Origin: Pseudoalteromonas ulvae UL12
GTDB lineage: Bacteria > Pseudomonadota > Gammaproteobacteria > Enterobacterales > Alteromonadaceae
Length of the DNA stretch: 64,000 nt
Reading direction: 5' to 3'
NCBI RefSeq assembly: GCF_014925405.1
Contig: NZ_AQHJ01000033.1
Coordinates: 186,001 to 250,000, forward strand
Shown here one piece after another: positions 36,479-46,858 of this stretch; position 1 is the stretch's first letter; each line of letters opens with the position of its first letter. A program made the translations under genes and the position numbers. Below the pieces are notes generated by a model that ran no database searches, was not told the origin of the DNA, and worked only from the letters and a program-made list of their open reading frames with translations.

Positions 36479-37570
36479 GTGAACTACCCAATCAATAAAC
36501 CTTTTTTGCCTAACTTTGCTGCTTATCAAGCGCAGCTTGAATCTATTTATCAGCGCAATTGGTTAACCAATAATGGGCCATGTGTTCAAGCGCTTGAGCA
36601 ACAGTTAACTGACTATTTAGGGGTTGAGTACTTATTGTTGGTTAGTAATGGCACTGTGGCATTGCAGTTGGCTTATGCTGCACTTGGCATTCAGGGAGCT
36701 GTATTGACTACGCCCTTTTCATTTGCCGCCACGGCCAGTACGTTATGCTGGGAAAAGTTAACCCCGCAATTCATTGATATTGATGCATCCACCTACAACC
36801 TTGATGTGAGTTTAATAACGGCAGAACAAGCTGCAAAGGCCAGTGCTATTTTAGGGGTGCATGTATTTGGTAACCCCTGTGATGTCATCGCCATTGATGA
36901 GTTTGCGGAGCAAAATCAACTGAAAGTGATTTATGATGCAGCCCATGCTTTTGCAAGCCCTGTAGGCGATAAAAGTGCGCTGTGTTTTGGTGATGCTGCA
37001 ACACTCAGTTTGCATGCCACTAAACTGTTTCATAGCGTTGAAGGCGGGGCGATTATTTTTAAAGATAAAGCCACTTACCTTAAAGCTAAGCAAATGGTTA
37101 ACTTTGGCTTTGATGCTGAGCAGTTTCCAGAGTATGTTGGTATTAATGCGAAAATGAGTGAGGTGCACGCGGCAATGGGTTTGTGCGTACTTAATGAGTT
37201 TGAGCAAGTATTAACTCATCGTCAAACCTTAGTGCAAGAATATCAGCGGTTATTATCGGGTGTGGTTCAGCTGCAACAGTGGCATGCTGATGGGCTGAAC
37301 AATGGCGCCTACATGCCTGTTGTATTGCCATCGGAGATGGAGTTACAGCGTGTTAGTGCCACTTTGCTTGAACGAGGGATTCAAACACGCCGTTATTTTT
37401 ATCCGAGCTTGTCGCAAGTACCTGCATATGGTCAATGCGGAGTAACCCCTGTTGCAAATGATATTAGTAAGCGCATTTTGTGTTTGCCGCTTTATACCGA
37501 TTTAACGCTGGATGGCGTGCGTGAAATATGCGATGCCTTAACGACGATTTTAGCTGAAGGAAATCGTTAA
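36479..37570 (+). CDS. DegT/DnrJ-family sugar aminotransferase (VioA-like)
   Basis: 363 residues from the GTG at 36479. PLP fold-type I sugar aminotransferase with NKPFLPNF and RNWLTNNGPCVQALE, SNGTVALQLAYAALG and VIYDAAHAF. The Schiff-base lysine lies in SLHATKLFHSVEGG. It should aminate a nucleotide-linked 4-keto-6-deoxy sugar. With rmlA and rmlB in the same cluster and no rmlC or rmlD, the likely substrate is dTDP-4-keto-6-deoxyglucose, giving dTDP-Qui4N or Fuc4N. The N-terminal sequence is closer in style to VioA than WecE. A TTG at 36461 is an alternative start. The acetyltransferase follows in TAATG overlap. Confidence 0.85.
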   Translation: MNYPINKPFLPNFAAYQAQLESIYQRNWLTNNGPCVQALEQQLTDYLGVEYLLLVSNGTVALQLAYAALGIQGAVLTTPFSFAATASTLCWEKLTPQFIDIDASTYNLDVSLITAEQAAKASAILGVHVFGNPCDVIAIDEFAEQNQLKVIYDAAHAFASPVGDKSALCFGDAATLSLHATKLFHSVEGGAIIFKDKATYLKAKQMVNFGFDAEQFPEYVGINAKMSEVHAAMGLCVLNEFEQVLTHRQTLVQEYQRLLSGVVQLQQWHADGLNNGAYMPVVLPSEMELQRVSATLLERGIQTRRYFYPSLSQVPAYGQCGVTPVANDISKRILCLPLYTDLTLDGVREICDALTTILAEGNR

Positions 37571-38136
37571 TGGCGATTTATTCTGTCGAAGAATTACGTG
37601 CGCTTGGATTTGCTAGTATCGGTGAGGATGTGCGGGTGTCCCGTTTAGCTTCTATTTATGGTGCTTCGCGGATTCATTTAGGTGATCATGTGCGTATTGA
37701 TGACTTTTGTGTATTGTCGGCAGGTGCGGGGGGGATCAAGATTGGCTCGTATGTTCATATTGCTGTTTATACATGCTTAATTGGTGCGGGTCATATTGGT
37801 ATTGCTGATTTTGCTAATATCTCGTCACGGGTGTCGATTTACTCGAGCAGTGATGATTATTCCGGTGAGTACATGACCAATCCAATGGTGAGTGCTGAAT
37901 TTACTGGTGTTGAGCATGCGGACGTTGAAATCGCTGAGCATGTGATTATTGGCAGTGGCTCAGTAGTATTGCCTGGGGTTAAATTAGGGTTGGGTGTTGC
38001 TGTTGGTGCGCTAAGCTTGGTTAATCGCAGTGTTGAACCATGGCAAATTGTTGCAGGACAGCCTGCTAAATTTATTAAACACCGGAAAAATGATTTATTA
38101 ATGCTCGCAGATGCGTTTTTACAGCAATCGCGTTAA
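37570..38136 (+). CDS. Hexapeptide-repeat O/N-acetyltransferase
   Basis: 188 residues of left-handed beta-helix hexapeptide repeats (GDHVRIDDFCVLSAG, IKIGSYVHIAVYT, GIADFANISSRVSI, VIIGSGSVVLPGVKLG) and the closing motif VAGQPAKFIKHR. It should transfer an acetyl group from acetyl-CoA. Direct coupling to the aminotransferase suggests N-acetylation of its amino-sugar product, though O-acetylation cannot be excluded. Length is usual for the LacA/WbbJ type. Confidence 0.82.
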   Translation: MAIYSVEELRALGFASIGEDVRVSRLASIYGASRIHLGDHVRIDDFCVLSAGAGGIKIGSYVHIAVYTCLIGAGHIGIADFANISSRVSIYSSSDDYSGEYMTNPMVSAEFTGVEHADVEIAEHVIIGSGSVVLPGVKLGLGVAVGALSLVNRSVEPWQIVAGQPAKFIKHRKNDLLMLADAFLQQSR

Positions 38137-38218
38137 GTTTTAATAACTACTTGCTTATAAGCACTTATTTATAACCCTTACCAGCGCTGGAATGCGCTGT
38201 TTAACTAAATTAGTATCT

Positions 38219-39271
38219 ATGATTATTCATGTTTTTGCTGATACGCCCCATCACTTTGAACCGATGAGGCGTTTTTTTTCAGAGCGTTGTAGCATCAATG
38301 CTGAACAACAATTTTGGGTTAAATCCCCCACTAAAGAAAGTAAATTGGCCGAACACTTTACGGTTTATGCTAATAACACTGAGTTATTTCAGCTGTTGAG
38401 TTTATTGCCAGCTGATGCCCAAATTGTATTTCATGGCTTGTTTGATATGCACATTTGGCGCAAGTTGCTGGTCAATCCAATTGTTAAGCGCAGCTCCTGT
38501 GTGATTTGGGGGGCCGAATTGTACCGACATGGGAAAGCAGATCGAAATTGGAAAGAGTGGTTAGTTCATGGCTTGCACATATTACTCATGCGCCGTTTGG
38601 CTGGTGTGTACACGTTGACACCAGGTGATGCTGATCTAGTGAGTAAGCTTTTAAAACGCAGCGATGCAAATGTACTCCCTTACCCGCTCATTGGCGTAGA
38701 AGCGACCAGTTCATTGCCTCGTAAAAACAGCGATCCGATAAAAATACTGGTCGGCAATTCTGCTTCAGCTAGTAATAATCACGCTCTGGCTTTTGAGCAA
38801 ATAAAGCATTTAGGTAATGAGAATATTGAAGTGATTGTACCCCTAAACTATGCAGGAACCCAGCAATATATTGAAGAAATAATCTCGCTAGGAACGCAGC
38901 TCTTTGCTGATAGATTTAAGCCTATCACACACATGCTACCTAAATCTGAGTATGATCAGTTATTAAATGATGTCTCTTGTACCGTCTTTGCTCAAGATAG
39001 GCAGCAAGGTTTGTATGTTGCCTATGCGATGCTCTTAATGGGCAAGCCGATGTTTTTGATGGATAATACGACTAGCTACTCTAATCTACAGTCTTTAGGG
39101 TTTGAGGTGTTTGCATCACAAAGTTTATCAGAGTATCAATTTAATCAACTCGATGTGTTGACTGCACAGATAAATAGTCAAAATCAACGATTGATGCAAC
39201 AGCATTTTACTGAGCAAGCATTGGCGCCAAAGTGGAGCGATATGCTCAATCAATTGCTGGGAAGCAAATAA
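38219..39271 (+). CDS. WecF-like 4-acetamido-4,6-dideoxyhexose transferase
   Basis: 350 residues from the ATG at 38219 (MIIHVFADTPHH). It shares blocks with E. coli WecF: IHVFADTPHH near the start, IVFHGLFDMHIWRKLL, VIWGAELYRH, KILVGNSASASNNHALAF, VIVPLNYAGTQQYIEEI and DRQQG. WecF (GT56) adds Fuc4NAc to lipid II of enterobacterial common antigen. Here the donor is probably the dTDP-acetamido-sugar made by the two preceding genes. Its stop overlaps the flippase start. Confidence 0.82.
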   Translation: MIIHVFADTPHHFEPMRRFFSERCSINAEQQFWVKSPTKESKLAEHFTVYANNTELFQLLSLLPADAQIVFHGLFDMHIWRKLLVNPIVKRSSCVIWGAELYRHGKADRNWKEWLVHGLHILLMRRLAGVYTLTPGDADLVSKLLKRSDANVLPYPLIGVEATSSLPRKNSDPIKILVGNSASASNNHALAFEQIKHLGNENIEVIVPLNYAGTQQYIEEIISLGTQLFADRFKPITHMLPKSEYDQLLNDVSCTVFAQDRQQGLYVAYAMLLMGKPMFLMDNTTSYSNLQSLGFEVFASQSLSEYQFNQLDVLTAQINSQNQRLMQQHFTEQALAPKWSDMLNQLLGSK

Positions 39272-40692
39272 TGTTGATAGTAAAGTCTGCATTGTCAGGA
39301 TTGTCGTGGACGGCTAGTGCGACCTTGATTAAAGGCGGCTTGCAGCTTGCGCAGTTAATTATTCTTGCGCGGGTGTTAACTCCTATAGAACTGGGCTTAT
39401 TAGCGATAATTAATCTGGTCGTTGGTTTTGCACAAATTTTTGGTGATGCAGGGATATCCAATGCGCTAATTTTTCATAAAGATTTAGAAAAACGACAACT
39501 CAATCAATTGTATGTAATTAATGTTTTGTTAGGGGTGTGCGTCTCTTTATTCGTTGTTTTATTGGCGTACCCGATAGAGCTATTCTTTGCAATGGATGGC
39601 TTAAGCTTCTTGTTAATGATGTTATCACCGATATTTTTAATCCGCAGCTTGGCGCAGCAACAAATGGCCTTATTGCAGCAACAAATGCAATTTAATCAAA
39701 TCGCTAAAGTAGAAGTGCTGGCTGCTGTGAGTAGCTTTATTTTATTGGTTGTGTTGCTTGAATTTGATGTGCGTTTAGAGGCTGTGATTTGGTCTCAATT
39801 AGCCGGTGCATGTATGATTTCAGCCATGCTGTTTTGTCTTTATGCTCAATTACGTCCTTCATATACTCGATTAAACATGCATGAAATCATTGAACCGGTC
39901 AGGTATGGCTTATACCAAAGTGGTGAGAGTTTAATTAATTTCCTAAGTGCACAATTTGATCAGCTATTGATCGGTAAGATACTCGGGGCTGAAGTGTTGG
40001 GTGTGTATGCTTATATCAAAGCGTTAGTGTTTAGGCCTGCATTGCAATTGATCAATCCGATAGTCAATAAAGTCGCTTTTCCCTTGATGGTTAACTTTAA
40101 ATCGAGTCATGATTTAAAAGATATTTATTGTAATATTATCGCGCTTCTGAGTTTAATTAATGTGCCTTTATATTTAACAATTGCTTATTTTCCTGAGCCA
40201 GTCCTGTTGTTTGCATTCGGTGAAGACTGGGTAAAGCAAGCCGAGTTATTACGTTGGTTAGCTTTGTATATGCTGATCATTTCGGTCATGAATCCGATAG
40301 GTGTATTGCTGAGATCGACTGGTGAAGTCAAAAGAGGGTTTTGGTGGAATATGTTTGTCACTGTTGTGAGACCAATAGCGATTTTTGCATCAATTTCATT
40401 TGGCATTGTGACGTTAGTGCAGGTATTGGTGGTGACTCAAGTGTTATTTTTCTGCCTGCATTACATAGTGTTAATCCGCCCCATTATTTCACTTTCGTTT
40501 ATCCGTTTTATATCTGTTGTAATGCCGCCAGTGATAACTTACACAATAGCTCTATTTTTGACATTGTTACTCGGCGAATATTTTAACTTACTCGATACTG
40601 TTTGGGTTTTAATGGTGATCGCATTTTTTTACTGTGTTGCGAGTTCGCCTATTTTATTTAGAATTTTTAAGTTTATAAGGAAGTCTTACTAA
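39271..40692 (+). CDS. wzx: Wzx-type flippase (MOP superfamily, WzxC-like)
   Basis: 473 residues with about 12-14 membrane helices. The N-terminus SWTASATLIKGGLQLAQLIILARVLTP (positions about 8-34) and the block GDAGISNALIFHKDL are typical of oligosaccharide flippases of the WzxC group. It would move the lipid-linked repeat unit across the inner membrane. TAATG overlaps connect it to both neighbours. The start is the ATG at 39271 rather than the upstream frame in the WecF-like gene. Confidence 0.87.
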   Translation: MLIVKSALSGLSWTASATLIKGGLQLAQLIILARVLTPIELGLLAIINLVVGFAQIFGDAGISNALIFHKDLEKRQLNQLYVINVLLGVCVSLFVVLLAYPIELFFAMDGLSFLLMMLSPIFLIRSLAQQQMALLQQQMQFNQIAKVEVLAAVSSFILLVVLLEFDVRLEAVIWSQLAGACMISAMLFCLYAQLRPSYTRLNMHEIIEPVRYGLYQSGESLINFLSAQFDQLLIGKILGAEVLGVYAYIKALVFRPALQLINPIVNKVAFPLMVNFKSSHDLKDIYCNIIALLSLINVPLYLTIAYFPEPVLLFAFGEDWVKQAELLRWLALYMLIISVMNPIGVLLRSTGEVKRGFWWNMFVTVVRPIAIFASISFGIVTLVQVLVVTQVLFFCLHYIVLIRPIISLSFIRFISVVMPPVITYTIALFLTLLLGEYFNLLDTVWVLMVIAFFYCVASSPILFRIFKFIRKSY

Positions 40693-42455
40693 TGCCCGGT
40701 TTTGTTGGCTTTATCAATGAGATGCAAATAAACAATTGGACTGCAGATTGTTTCACGCAGTTAGCTGGTCAAAAGGTGTCTCAATGGCAAGAGTTGGGCT
40801 GCCAAGTACAAATGAACGCGCAAAAAACCTCTATTGCTCATCACAATTATTCAAATGACTTTTTTTGTGTCGATATTTGGGGAGATGTGTTGTCCTTCGA
40901 TAGTAGTGGGTTCGACGATTTATTTCGCATCATAGAGCATGCACTTTTAAGTGATGAAGTGGCCAGCTTTGCCAAAAAACTTAATGGCTATTTCGTAATT
41001 AGTGTGCTGGATAAACGAAACAATACACTCACGTTGATTAATGATCGCTATGGAATGAAACCTCTTTATATATGGTCTAAGGATTCGTTGTTATATGGTT
41101 TTGCGAGTGAGCTTAAAGGGATTATTTTACACCCGAAGCATCAACAACAGGTAGATCGTTCAGCACTTGAGACATTTATCGATGTTGGGCATTTCTTAGG
41201 GTTAGAAACTTTATTCACTGATGTCAAACGCATGCCTCCGGCAACAGTGCTGACTGTTTCGTTAACTTCTGGGCTGATGACCAAACAACGGTATTGGCAG
41301 TGGTCCGAGATAGGCATCGATAAAGAAATCGATTTTGATCACGCTATTGATAAGGCTTATGAGCTTTTTGATCAGGCAATTAAGCGCGCATTAGCGACAT
41401 GTGAAAACAAGCAGTTGGCTATCACGTTAAGTGGTGGTCTTGATTCTCGGGTTTTACTTGCAGCTGCAAGACAGCATTTTGACGGTGAAATCAAAACTTA
41501 TACATTTGGCGAGCAGGGCTGTGCGGATGCCTTAATTGCTGCTCAGGTCGCTGATTTTGCAGGGGTGGATAATCAATTCACTCCTATTGATGGTCAAAAT
41601 TGGTTTGATGGTAGGGAAGAAGGTGTGTGGCTTACTGATGGGCTAAAAAATGTATTGCATATGCATGCTCTTAGTTCTGTCTCGAGTATTGCGACACATT
41701 CTAATTATTTATTGAATGGTTTTTTAGGTGACGTCACAGCAGGTGGTAGCTATCTGATTGCAAATAAAGCACAGACTAACTTACTTGATATGGCCACTAT
41801 TCGTTATGGAAAGCACGCTAGTAAAGCTCTGTTTGATCCTGATTATTTTGAAGGCTCGAGCAGCGATGGAGTTTTTATTTTCAACCGTGGTATGCGTTTT
41901 ATTTCGGTCGGTAGTGATTTGTTGAGCAATCACCTCAATAATTTTAAACCATTTATGGACAATGATTTTGTGGATTTTTTGTATTCGCTTCCTCAAGAAA
42001 TGCGTGAGAATGGACGCCTTTATCATCATATGCTCTTAAAGTATTATCCTGATTTTTTTGCTGAGATCCCTTGGCAGCAGACAGGAAAACCGATCAGCCT
42101 AGCGGATTCAGAAAGTTATCACGCTGCATCAGGATTGAAGCAGCAGCTAAAAAATATTATTCGCGGCTCTGTTGTTGAAAGTGTGGCTAGGCGTCTATAT
42201 CGCAAACTATCAAAAAAGCACCACTATGTTGCTTATGATGATTGGTTACGACGCCCGCAGTTTAAGGAGTACACACGCCAGCTATTACTCGCAGAGCAGG
42301 CTATGTTACCGACATTGCTAGGGCGCGATAAAATCGAACTCATCTTGCAGCAGTTTTATAGCGGCAAAGAAGATCTAAAAGCTGAGACAATTGGCAGCTT
42401 ATTAACGTTAGAAATCTACTTCAAGCAATTGTCTCTACGCAAAAAAACGGTGTAA
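40692..42455 (+). CDS. Asparagine-synthetase-like protein lacking the glutaminase cysteine
   Basis: 587 residues. The N-terminal Ntn-type domain (about 1-190) starts MPGFVGF where AsnB has MCGI, so the catalytic cysteine is missing and glutamine hydrolysis is unlikely. The C-terminal synthetase domain has the PP-loop LSGGLDSRVLLA (about 247-258) and GFLGDVTAGG. Proteins of this kind in O-antigen clusters (for example WbpS) are thought to amidate uronic acids or couple amino acids to sugars. Ammonia or another amine may be the nucleophile. TAATG overlap with wzx places it in the operon. Confidence 0.82.
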   Translation: MPGFVGFINEMQINNWTADCFTQLAGQKVSQWQELGCQVQMNAQKTSIAHHNYSNDFFCVDIWGDVLSFDSSGFDDLFRIIEHALLSDEVASFAKKLNGYFVISVLDKRNNTLTLINDRYGMKPLYIWSKDSLLYGFASELKGIILHPKHQQQVDRSALETFIDVGHFLGLETLFTDVKRMPPATVLTVSLTSGLMTKQRYWQWSEIGIDKEIDFDHAIDKAYELFDQAIKRALATCENKQLAITLSGGLDSRVLLAAARQHFDGEIKTYTFGEQGCADALIAAQVADFAGVDNQFTPIDGQNWFDGREEGVWLTDGLKNVLHMHALSSVSSIATHSNYLLNGFLGDVTAGGSYLIANKAQTNLLDMATIRYGKHASKALFDPDYFEGSSSDGVFIFNRGMRFISVGSDLLSNHLNNFKPFMDNDFVDFLYSLPQEMRENGRLYHHMLLKYYPDFFAEIPWQQTGKPISLADSESYHAASGLKQQLKNIIRGSVVESVARRLYRKLSKKHHYVAYDDWLRRPQFKEYTRQLLLAEQAMLPTLLGRDKIELILQQFYSGKEDLKAETIGSLLTLEIYFKQLSLRKKTV

Positions 42456-42606
42456 TTGACCTGTGTTTTTAGGTATATAAATAACCATTTAGCGATGTCT
42501 TTAATAGCAAAATGGTTGTTATTTTGCGATAATTCGCAGCGATTTTTGCTGTTTTCTTCTGTTTATATCTCACTTAGCAGCTAAATAGACACTAATAGGA
42601 TTTTTA

Positions 42607-43671
42607 ATGAAAACAATCATCGTAACAGGCGGTGCAGGCTTTATTGGTAGTGCAGTCGTTCGTTATTTAATAAATGAGACTCCGAATAAAGTGATCAATG
42701 TTGATAAGCTCACTTATGCTGGGAATTTAGAATCTCTTGAGAGTGTGAGTACTCACGATAGATATGAATTTATTCAAGCTGATATTTGTGATCGAGCTGC
42801 AATAGAGCAGGTATTTTTGGACTTCCAGCCTCATATTGTTATGCATTTAGCTGCTGAATCACATGTTGATCGCTCTATTGATGGACCGGGTGACTTTATT
42901 CAAACTAATATTGTAGGAACATATACATTGTTAGAGGTCGCTCGAAAATACTGGATGCAGTTAGACGAGAATAATAAAACAGCCTTTCGTTTTCATCATA
43001 TTTCAACAGATGAGGTCTATGGTGATCTAGCTGACTCTGGTTTGCTCTTCACTGAAGAGACCTCTTATGATCCCAGCTCACCATACTCAGCAAGTAAAGC
43101 CAGCTCAGATCATTTAGTGAGGGCATGGCAAAGAACCTATGGTTTACCTACTGTCATTACTAATTGTTCAAATAATTATGGGCCATTTCATTTCCCAGAA
43201 AAGCTTATTCCTCTAGTTATTCTTAATGCATTAGAAGGGAAGCCCTTACCTATATATGGTGACGGTTCTCAAATCAGAGATTGGTTATTTGTTGAAGACC
43301 ATGCTCGGGCTTTGGTTAAAGTTGCATTGGAAGGGGATATTGCGAAAACATACAATATTGGCGGACATAACGAGAAAAAGAATATCGAAGTAGTAGAAAC
43401 TATTTGTAGTATTTTAGATGAGCTAGTCACCGAAAAACCTAATGGTCTTAGCTCTTTCAATGAGTTAATTACCTTTGTGGCTGATAGACCCGGCCATGAT
43501 TTACGCTATGCAATAGATGCAAGTAAAATATCACAGGAACTAAATTGGCAACCTGAAGAGACATTTGAATCAGGGTTGCTCAAAACAGTTCAATGGTATT
43601 TAGGTAACCAGCAGTGGTGTAAAAATGTTCAGTCGGGGAAATATCAACGAGAGCGCTTAGGAGCACAATAA
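42607..43671 (+). CDS. rmlB: dTDP-glucose 4,6-dehydratase RmlB
   Basis: 354 residues with the NAD-binding [15 protein letters not shown] and [14 protein letters not shown], then [24 protein letters not shown], the [14 protein letters not shown] catalytic Tyr/Lys, and [15 protein letters not shown]. It converts dTDP-glucose to dTDP-4-keto-6-deoxyglucose. It is followed by rmlA but not by rmlC or rmlD, so the product is more likely fed to the cluster aminotransferase than to rhamnose. A 151-bp gap before it may contain a promoter. Confidence 0.97.
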   Translation: MKTIIVTGGAGFIGSAVVRYLINETPNKVINVDKLTYAGNLESLESVSTHDRYEFIQADICDRAAIEQVFLDFQPHIVMHLAAESHVDRSIDGPGDFIQTNIVGTYTLLEVARKYWMQLDENNKTAFRFHHISTDEVYGDLADSGLLFTEETSYDPSSPYSASKASSDHLVRAWQRTYGLPTVITNCSNNYGPFHFPEKLIPLVILNALEGKPLPIYGDGSQIRDWLFVEDHARALVKVALEGDIAKTYNIGGHNEKKNIEVVETICSILDELVTEKPNGLSSFNELITFVADRPGHDLRYAIDASKISQELNWQPEETFESGLLKTVQWYLGNQQWCKNVQSGKYQRERLGAQ

Positions 43672-43672
43672 A

Positions 43673-44548
43673 ATGAAAGGAATTATTCTTGCTGGTGGCA
43701 GTGGTACTCGCTTGTTTCCTATAACGAAAGGTGTATCTAAACAGTTATTGCCTGTTTATGATAAGCCGATGATTTATTATCCATTATCAGTTCTTATGCT
43801 GGCTGGCATTCGTGAAGTATTAATTATTACAACCCCTGATGATAAATCTCAGTTCATAAATTTACTTGGTGATGGTAGTGAGTTTGGTATATCAATCAGT
43901 TATGCGATTCAAGAAAAACCAGAGGGGTTAGCTCAAGCGTTTACAATTGGCGAGTCCTTCATTGGTTCTGACAATGTATGCTTGATTTTAGGGGATAATA
44001 TTTTCTATGGTGCGAATTTTTCACCAAAACTGAAAGCTGCTGCTCAACTTGAAACTGGTGCAAGAGTTTTTGCGTATCAGGTGCATGATCCTGAACGTTT
44101 TGGTGTTGTTGAAATTGATAGCGACTTCAATGCGCTTTCTATTGAAGAAAAACCACTTCATGCAAAATCAAACTATGCTGTGACTGGCTTATATTTTTAT
44201 GATAACTCGGTGATAGAAATAGCAAAAAAGGTGAAACCCTCTTCTCGTGGGGAACTTGAGATTACCGCGGTTAATCAAGCGTACTTAGAGCAAAAGAATT
44301 TAAAAGTAGAAATCTTAGGTCGTGGCTTTGCTTGGCTTGACACTGGCACTCACGATAGCTTAATGGAAGCTTCATTATTCGTGCAAACGGTTGAGAAAAG
44401 ACAAGGATTTAAAATTGCTTGTTTAGAGGAAATCGCTTACTTGCAAAATTGGCTAACAAAAGAGCAAGTCGAGTCACAAGGAAAAAAACTCGCTAAAACA
44501 GAGTATGGCCAATATTTATTGCATTTAGTCAAAGGGAATCACTGTTAA
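43673..44548 (+). CDS. rmlA: Glucose-1-phosphate thymidylyltransferase RmlA
   Basis: 291 residues, family length. Motifs [46 protein letters not shown] and [17 protein letters not shown] are present. It makes dTDP-glucose for RmlB. It lies 1 bp after rmlB, and wzz overlaps its stop. Confidence 0.97.
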   Translation: MKGIILAGGSGTRLFPITKGVSKQLLPVYDKPMIYYPLSVLMLAGIREVLIITTPDDKSQFINLLGDGSEFGISISYAIQEKPEGLAQAFTIGESFIGSDNVCLILGDNIFYGANFSPKLKAAAQLETGARVFAYQVHDPERFGVVEIDSDFNALSIEEKPLHAKSNYAVTGLYFYDNSVIEIAKKVKPSSRGELEITAVNQAYLEQKNLKVEILGRGFAWLDTGTHDSLMEASLFVQTVEKRQGFKIACLEEIAYLQNWLTKEQVESQGKKLAKTEYGQYLLHLVKGNHC

Positions 44549-45486
44549 TGAGTCAAGCAAACAACTCGGCAGAACAAGCTGATCATCAGCCTCTAGATTT
44601 AATTGCACTATGGTTAGTTCTTTGGCGCAGTAAATGGAGTATTATCGGTTTTACGATAGCTTTTACTTGTGCTGCGGTCGTATATTCACTTCAGTTACCA
44701 AATATTTATAAATCGAGTGTTTTACTGTCACCTCAGGAGTCTCAGGATTCAGGTCTGTCTGGTTTAGCTGGGCAATTTGGTGGATTGGCAAGTGTTGCGG
44801 GAATAAATTTGGCAGGTGGCAATAATGATACTGCGATGCATATTGAAATTATTAAGTCAAAAGACTTCTTATATGACTTTTTTAATAAGCATAATATTGC
44901 ACCTTTGCTGTTTGCGGTCAAAGAGTGGGATAAAAATACTGAACAATTAATTTTTGATGAGCTGCGTTATGATGGCCAATTGCATGTTTGGCAAATCAAT
45001 AATGAGAAAAATGAAAGTTTTGAGCCCTCACAATATGATGTTTATGAGCGATTTTTAAAGCTCTTATCTATCTTCCAAAATAAAACGACGGGTTTGGTTA
45101 CGATTGAGTTCGAGCATCAATCACCGAGCGTAGCAAAAAATATTCTAGACTTAATTGTTGCTGATATTAATGAACTCATGCGACAAACAGAGATTAATGA
45201 TAAGCAAAAAAGCATTGAATTTTTAGGTATGCAGCTAACTAAAACCAGCATAGCTGAAATGAAAAATGTATTTTACAGCATTATAGAAGAGCAAACTAAG
45301 TTGATGCTTTTGGCTGAAGTACGAAAAGACTTTGTTTTCAAGGTCATTGATAGTCCAATTGTTGAGGAGCGAAAGTCTTCACCTAATAGAGCTATTATTT
45401 GTATCGCATCACTGTTATTTGGCGGCTTAATTAGTTGTTTAGTTTGTTTGGTGCTTCATTTTTATAGAAGTTTCAAAACAGCTTAA
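44548..45486 (+). CDS. wzz: Wzz-type polysaccharide chain-length regulator
   Basis: 312 residues with an N-terminal membrane helix (about 28-50), a periplasmic helical region and a second helix near the C-terminus (about 283-305) preceded by the Pro-rich VIDSPIVEERKSSPNRA. The Gly-rich LAGQFGGLASVAGINLAGG segment is common in marine Wzz proteins. It sets O-antigen chain length with Wzy. There is no kinase domain, so it is Wzz rather than Wzc. Confidence 0.9.
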   Translation: MSQANNSAEQADHQPLDLIALWLVLWRSKWSIIGFTIAFTCAAVVYSLQLPNIYKSSVLLSPQESQDSGLSGLAGQFGGLASVAGINLAGGNNDTAMHIEIIKSKDFLYDFFNKHNIAPLLFAVKEWDKNTEQLIFDELRYDGQLHVWQINNEKNESFEPSQYDVYERFLKLLSIFQNKTTGLVTIEFEHQSPSVAKNILDLIVADINELMRQTEINDKQKSIEFLGMQLTKTSIAEMKNVFYSIIEEQTKLMLLAEVRKDFVFKVIDSPIVEERKSSPNRAIICIASLLFGGLISCLVCLVLHFYRSFKTA

Positions 45487-45524
45487 TATGAGCGTTTATC
45501 AAATTTTTATAATAAGTAATATTT

Positions 45525-46820
45525 GTGAATAATCTTGCTATCCGAGAATTAAGCCCTGTTGATAGTATCCGTAACAGGTTGGCGTTGTGTGGCTTTGGGG
45601 TCTCGGTATTACTTATTCTATGGTTTATTGTCCCTACTATTCTTTGGCTCGCTTTAACATTCCTATTTGCATTATCTTTTCATCAATCTTATCGAAGCAA
45701 CACGCTTGCTTTGGTGGTATCTGCTACCTTAGCATTTTTAGTTTCTAGTCGGTATGTTGGTTTTTTATGGGGAGGAGCTGATGATATGCCTTCCTATTTT
45801 ATGGCCTATCAGAATTATAGAGACTATTCAGGTATGCTGGCTACTTCGCTAATTTATGCAAAACATGCGGATTTTTTGTTTGGTTTGTTTAGTTGGGCTG
45901 TTGCCGCAGTAAGTGATAATCATGCGTTTATATATTACTTCGTAACGTTATTCCTTACTTATGTGCTGATATGGTGCTTTTTTAAAATGACAGGTGTAGC
46001 AAACCCCTTTTTGTGTTTTTTATTAACAGTCCTGTTTTATAAGCTTTTCCAAAGTCAGTGGCACTTAATTCGTGCCTGTATGGCTATTCCAATTCTGTTA
46101 TCTGGAATTTTGCTCGCAAGGAATAACTTTAAGAAAGGTTTTTTGATATTTATAATTGGTGGTTTATTTCATTTCTCGACATTTTTTATGTTGTTTCCTC
46201 TGTTACTTTTAGGTCGCTATTTAGACAAAAAGTGGCAGGCTGCTGACATTATTAAGTTTTTAGTACTCTTTTTTGGGGCTGTAATAGGTGTTGTATTATC
46301 AGTTAAGCTCCTTAGCGCTACAACAAGTAATTATATGCTCAATAAAATTGCAACACGGCTGGTATTCGAGCCGAGCTTTGCTAAAGCGCCAACCTTCCTG
46401 TTTATGTTGATAATCAACATTGCTGCAATACCTGGTTACTTACGCACTTCAAATATTCACTTTTTTAGAGTATTTAACATTTTCAGCTTCATTAATTTTT
46501 TGTGCTTGTGTGCCATTTTTGTAATTGGGGATGAGCTGCATCGTATTTTATTACCTTTGTATCTTCTTTACCCCTTAGTGCTTTTTTATGCCTGTGAGTA
46601 TTTAAATCCAAAGCCTCTGTTATATGTTTTTATTGTTGGATTGATTAGTTTCCTGCTATTTGCATTTACTTATGTCATTTGGATAAATGAAAGTAACTTT
46701 TATTATCTTGCCCCTTTGGAAAAACACCCATTAGAATTTAATGGTGTAGATCATGTAAGGCATTTTAAAACCTATCTTATTGAAGATATTACTTATTACG
46801 ATGGTTACAGAAATAAGTAA
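45525..46820 (+). CDS. wzy: EpsG-family membrane protein, probable O-antigen polymerase (Wzy)
   Basis: 431 residues with about 10-12 membrane helices. The EpsG-family pattern is visible: WGGADDMPSYFMAYQNY after the first helices, FSWAVAAVSDNHAFIYYFVT, and LIRACMAIPILLSGI with GGLFHFSTFFML. EpsG proteins act as polysaccharide polymerases. Given Wzx and Wzz here and no other polymerase candidate, this is the best Wzy. The start is a GTG at 45525 with a weak ribosome site, so it is not certain. Confidence 0.8.
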   Translation: MNNLAIRELSPVDSIRNRLALCGFGVSVLLILWFIVPTILWLALTFLFALSFHQSYRSNTLALVVSATLAFLVSSRYVGFLWGGADDMPSYFMAYQNYRDYSGMLATSLIYAKHADFLFGLFSWAVAAVSDNHAFIYYFVTLFLTYVLIWCFFKMTGVANPFLCFLLTVLFYKLFQSQWHLIRACMAIPILLSGILLARNNFKKGFLIFIIGGLFHFSTFFMLFPLLLLGRYLDKKWQAADIIKFLVLFFGAVIGVVLSVKLLSATTSNYMLNKIATRLVFEPSFAKAPTFLFMLIINIAAIPGYLRTSNIHFFRVFNIFSFINFLCLCAIFVIGDELHRILLPLYLLYPLVLFYACEYLNPKPLLYVFIVGLISFLLFAFTYVIWINESNFYYLAPLEKHPLEFNGVDHVRHFKTYLIEDITYYDGYRNK

Positions 46821-46858
46821 TATGTGGAATTATTATTAAATTTAATGGCGTTTTCATT

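Noticed and set aside
42456..42606. TTGAC and TATATA near the rmlB start as a promoter
   Set aside because: The spacing between the two hexamers is only about 12-14 bp, too short for a sigma-70 promoter, so I did not list it.
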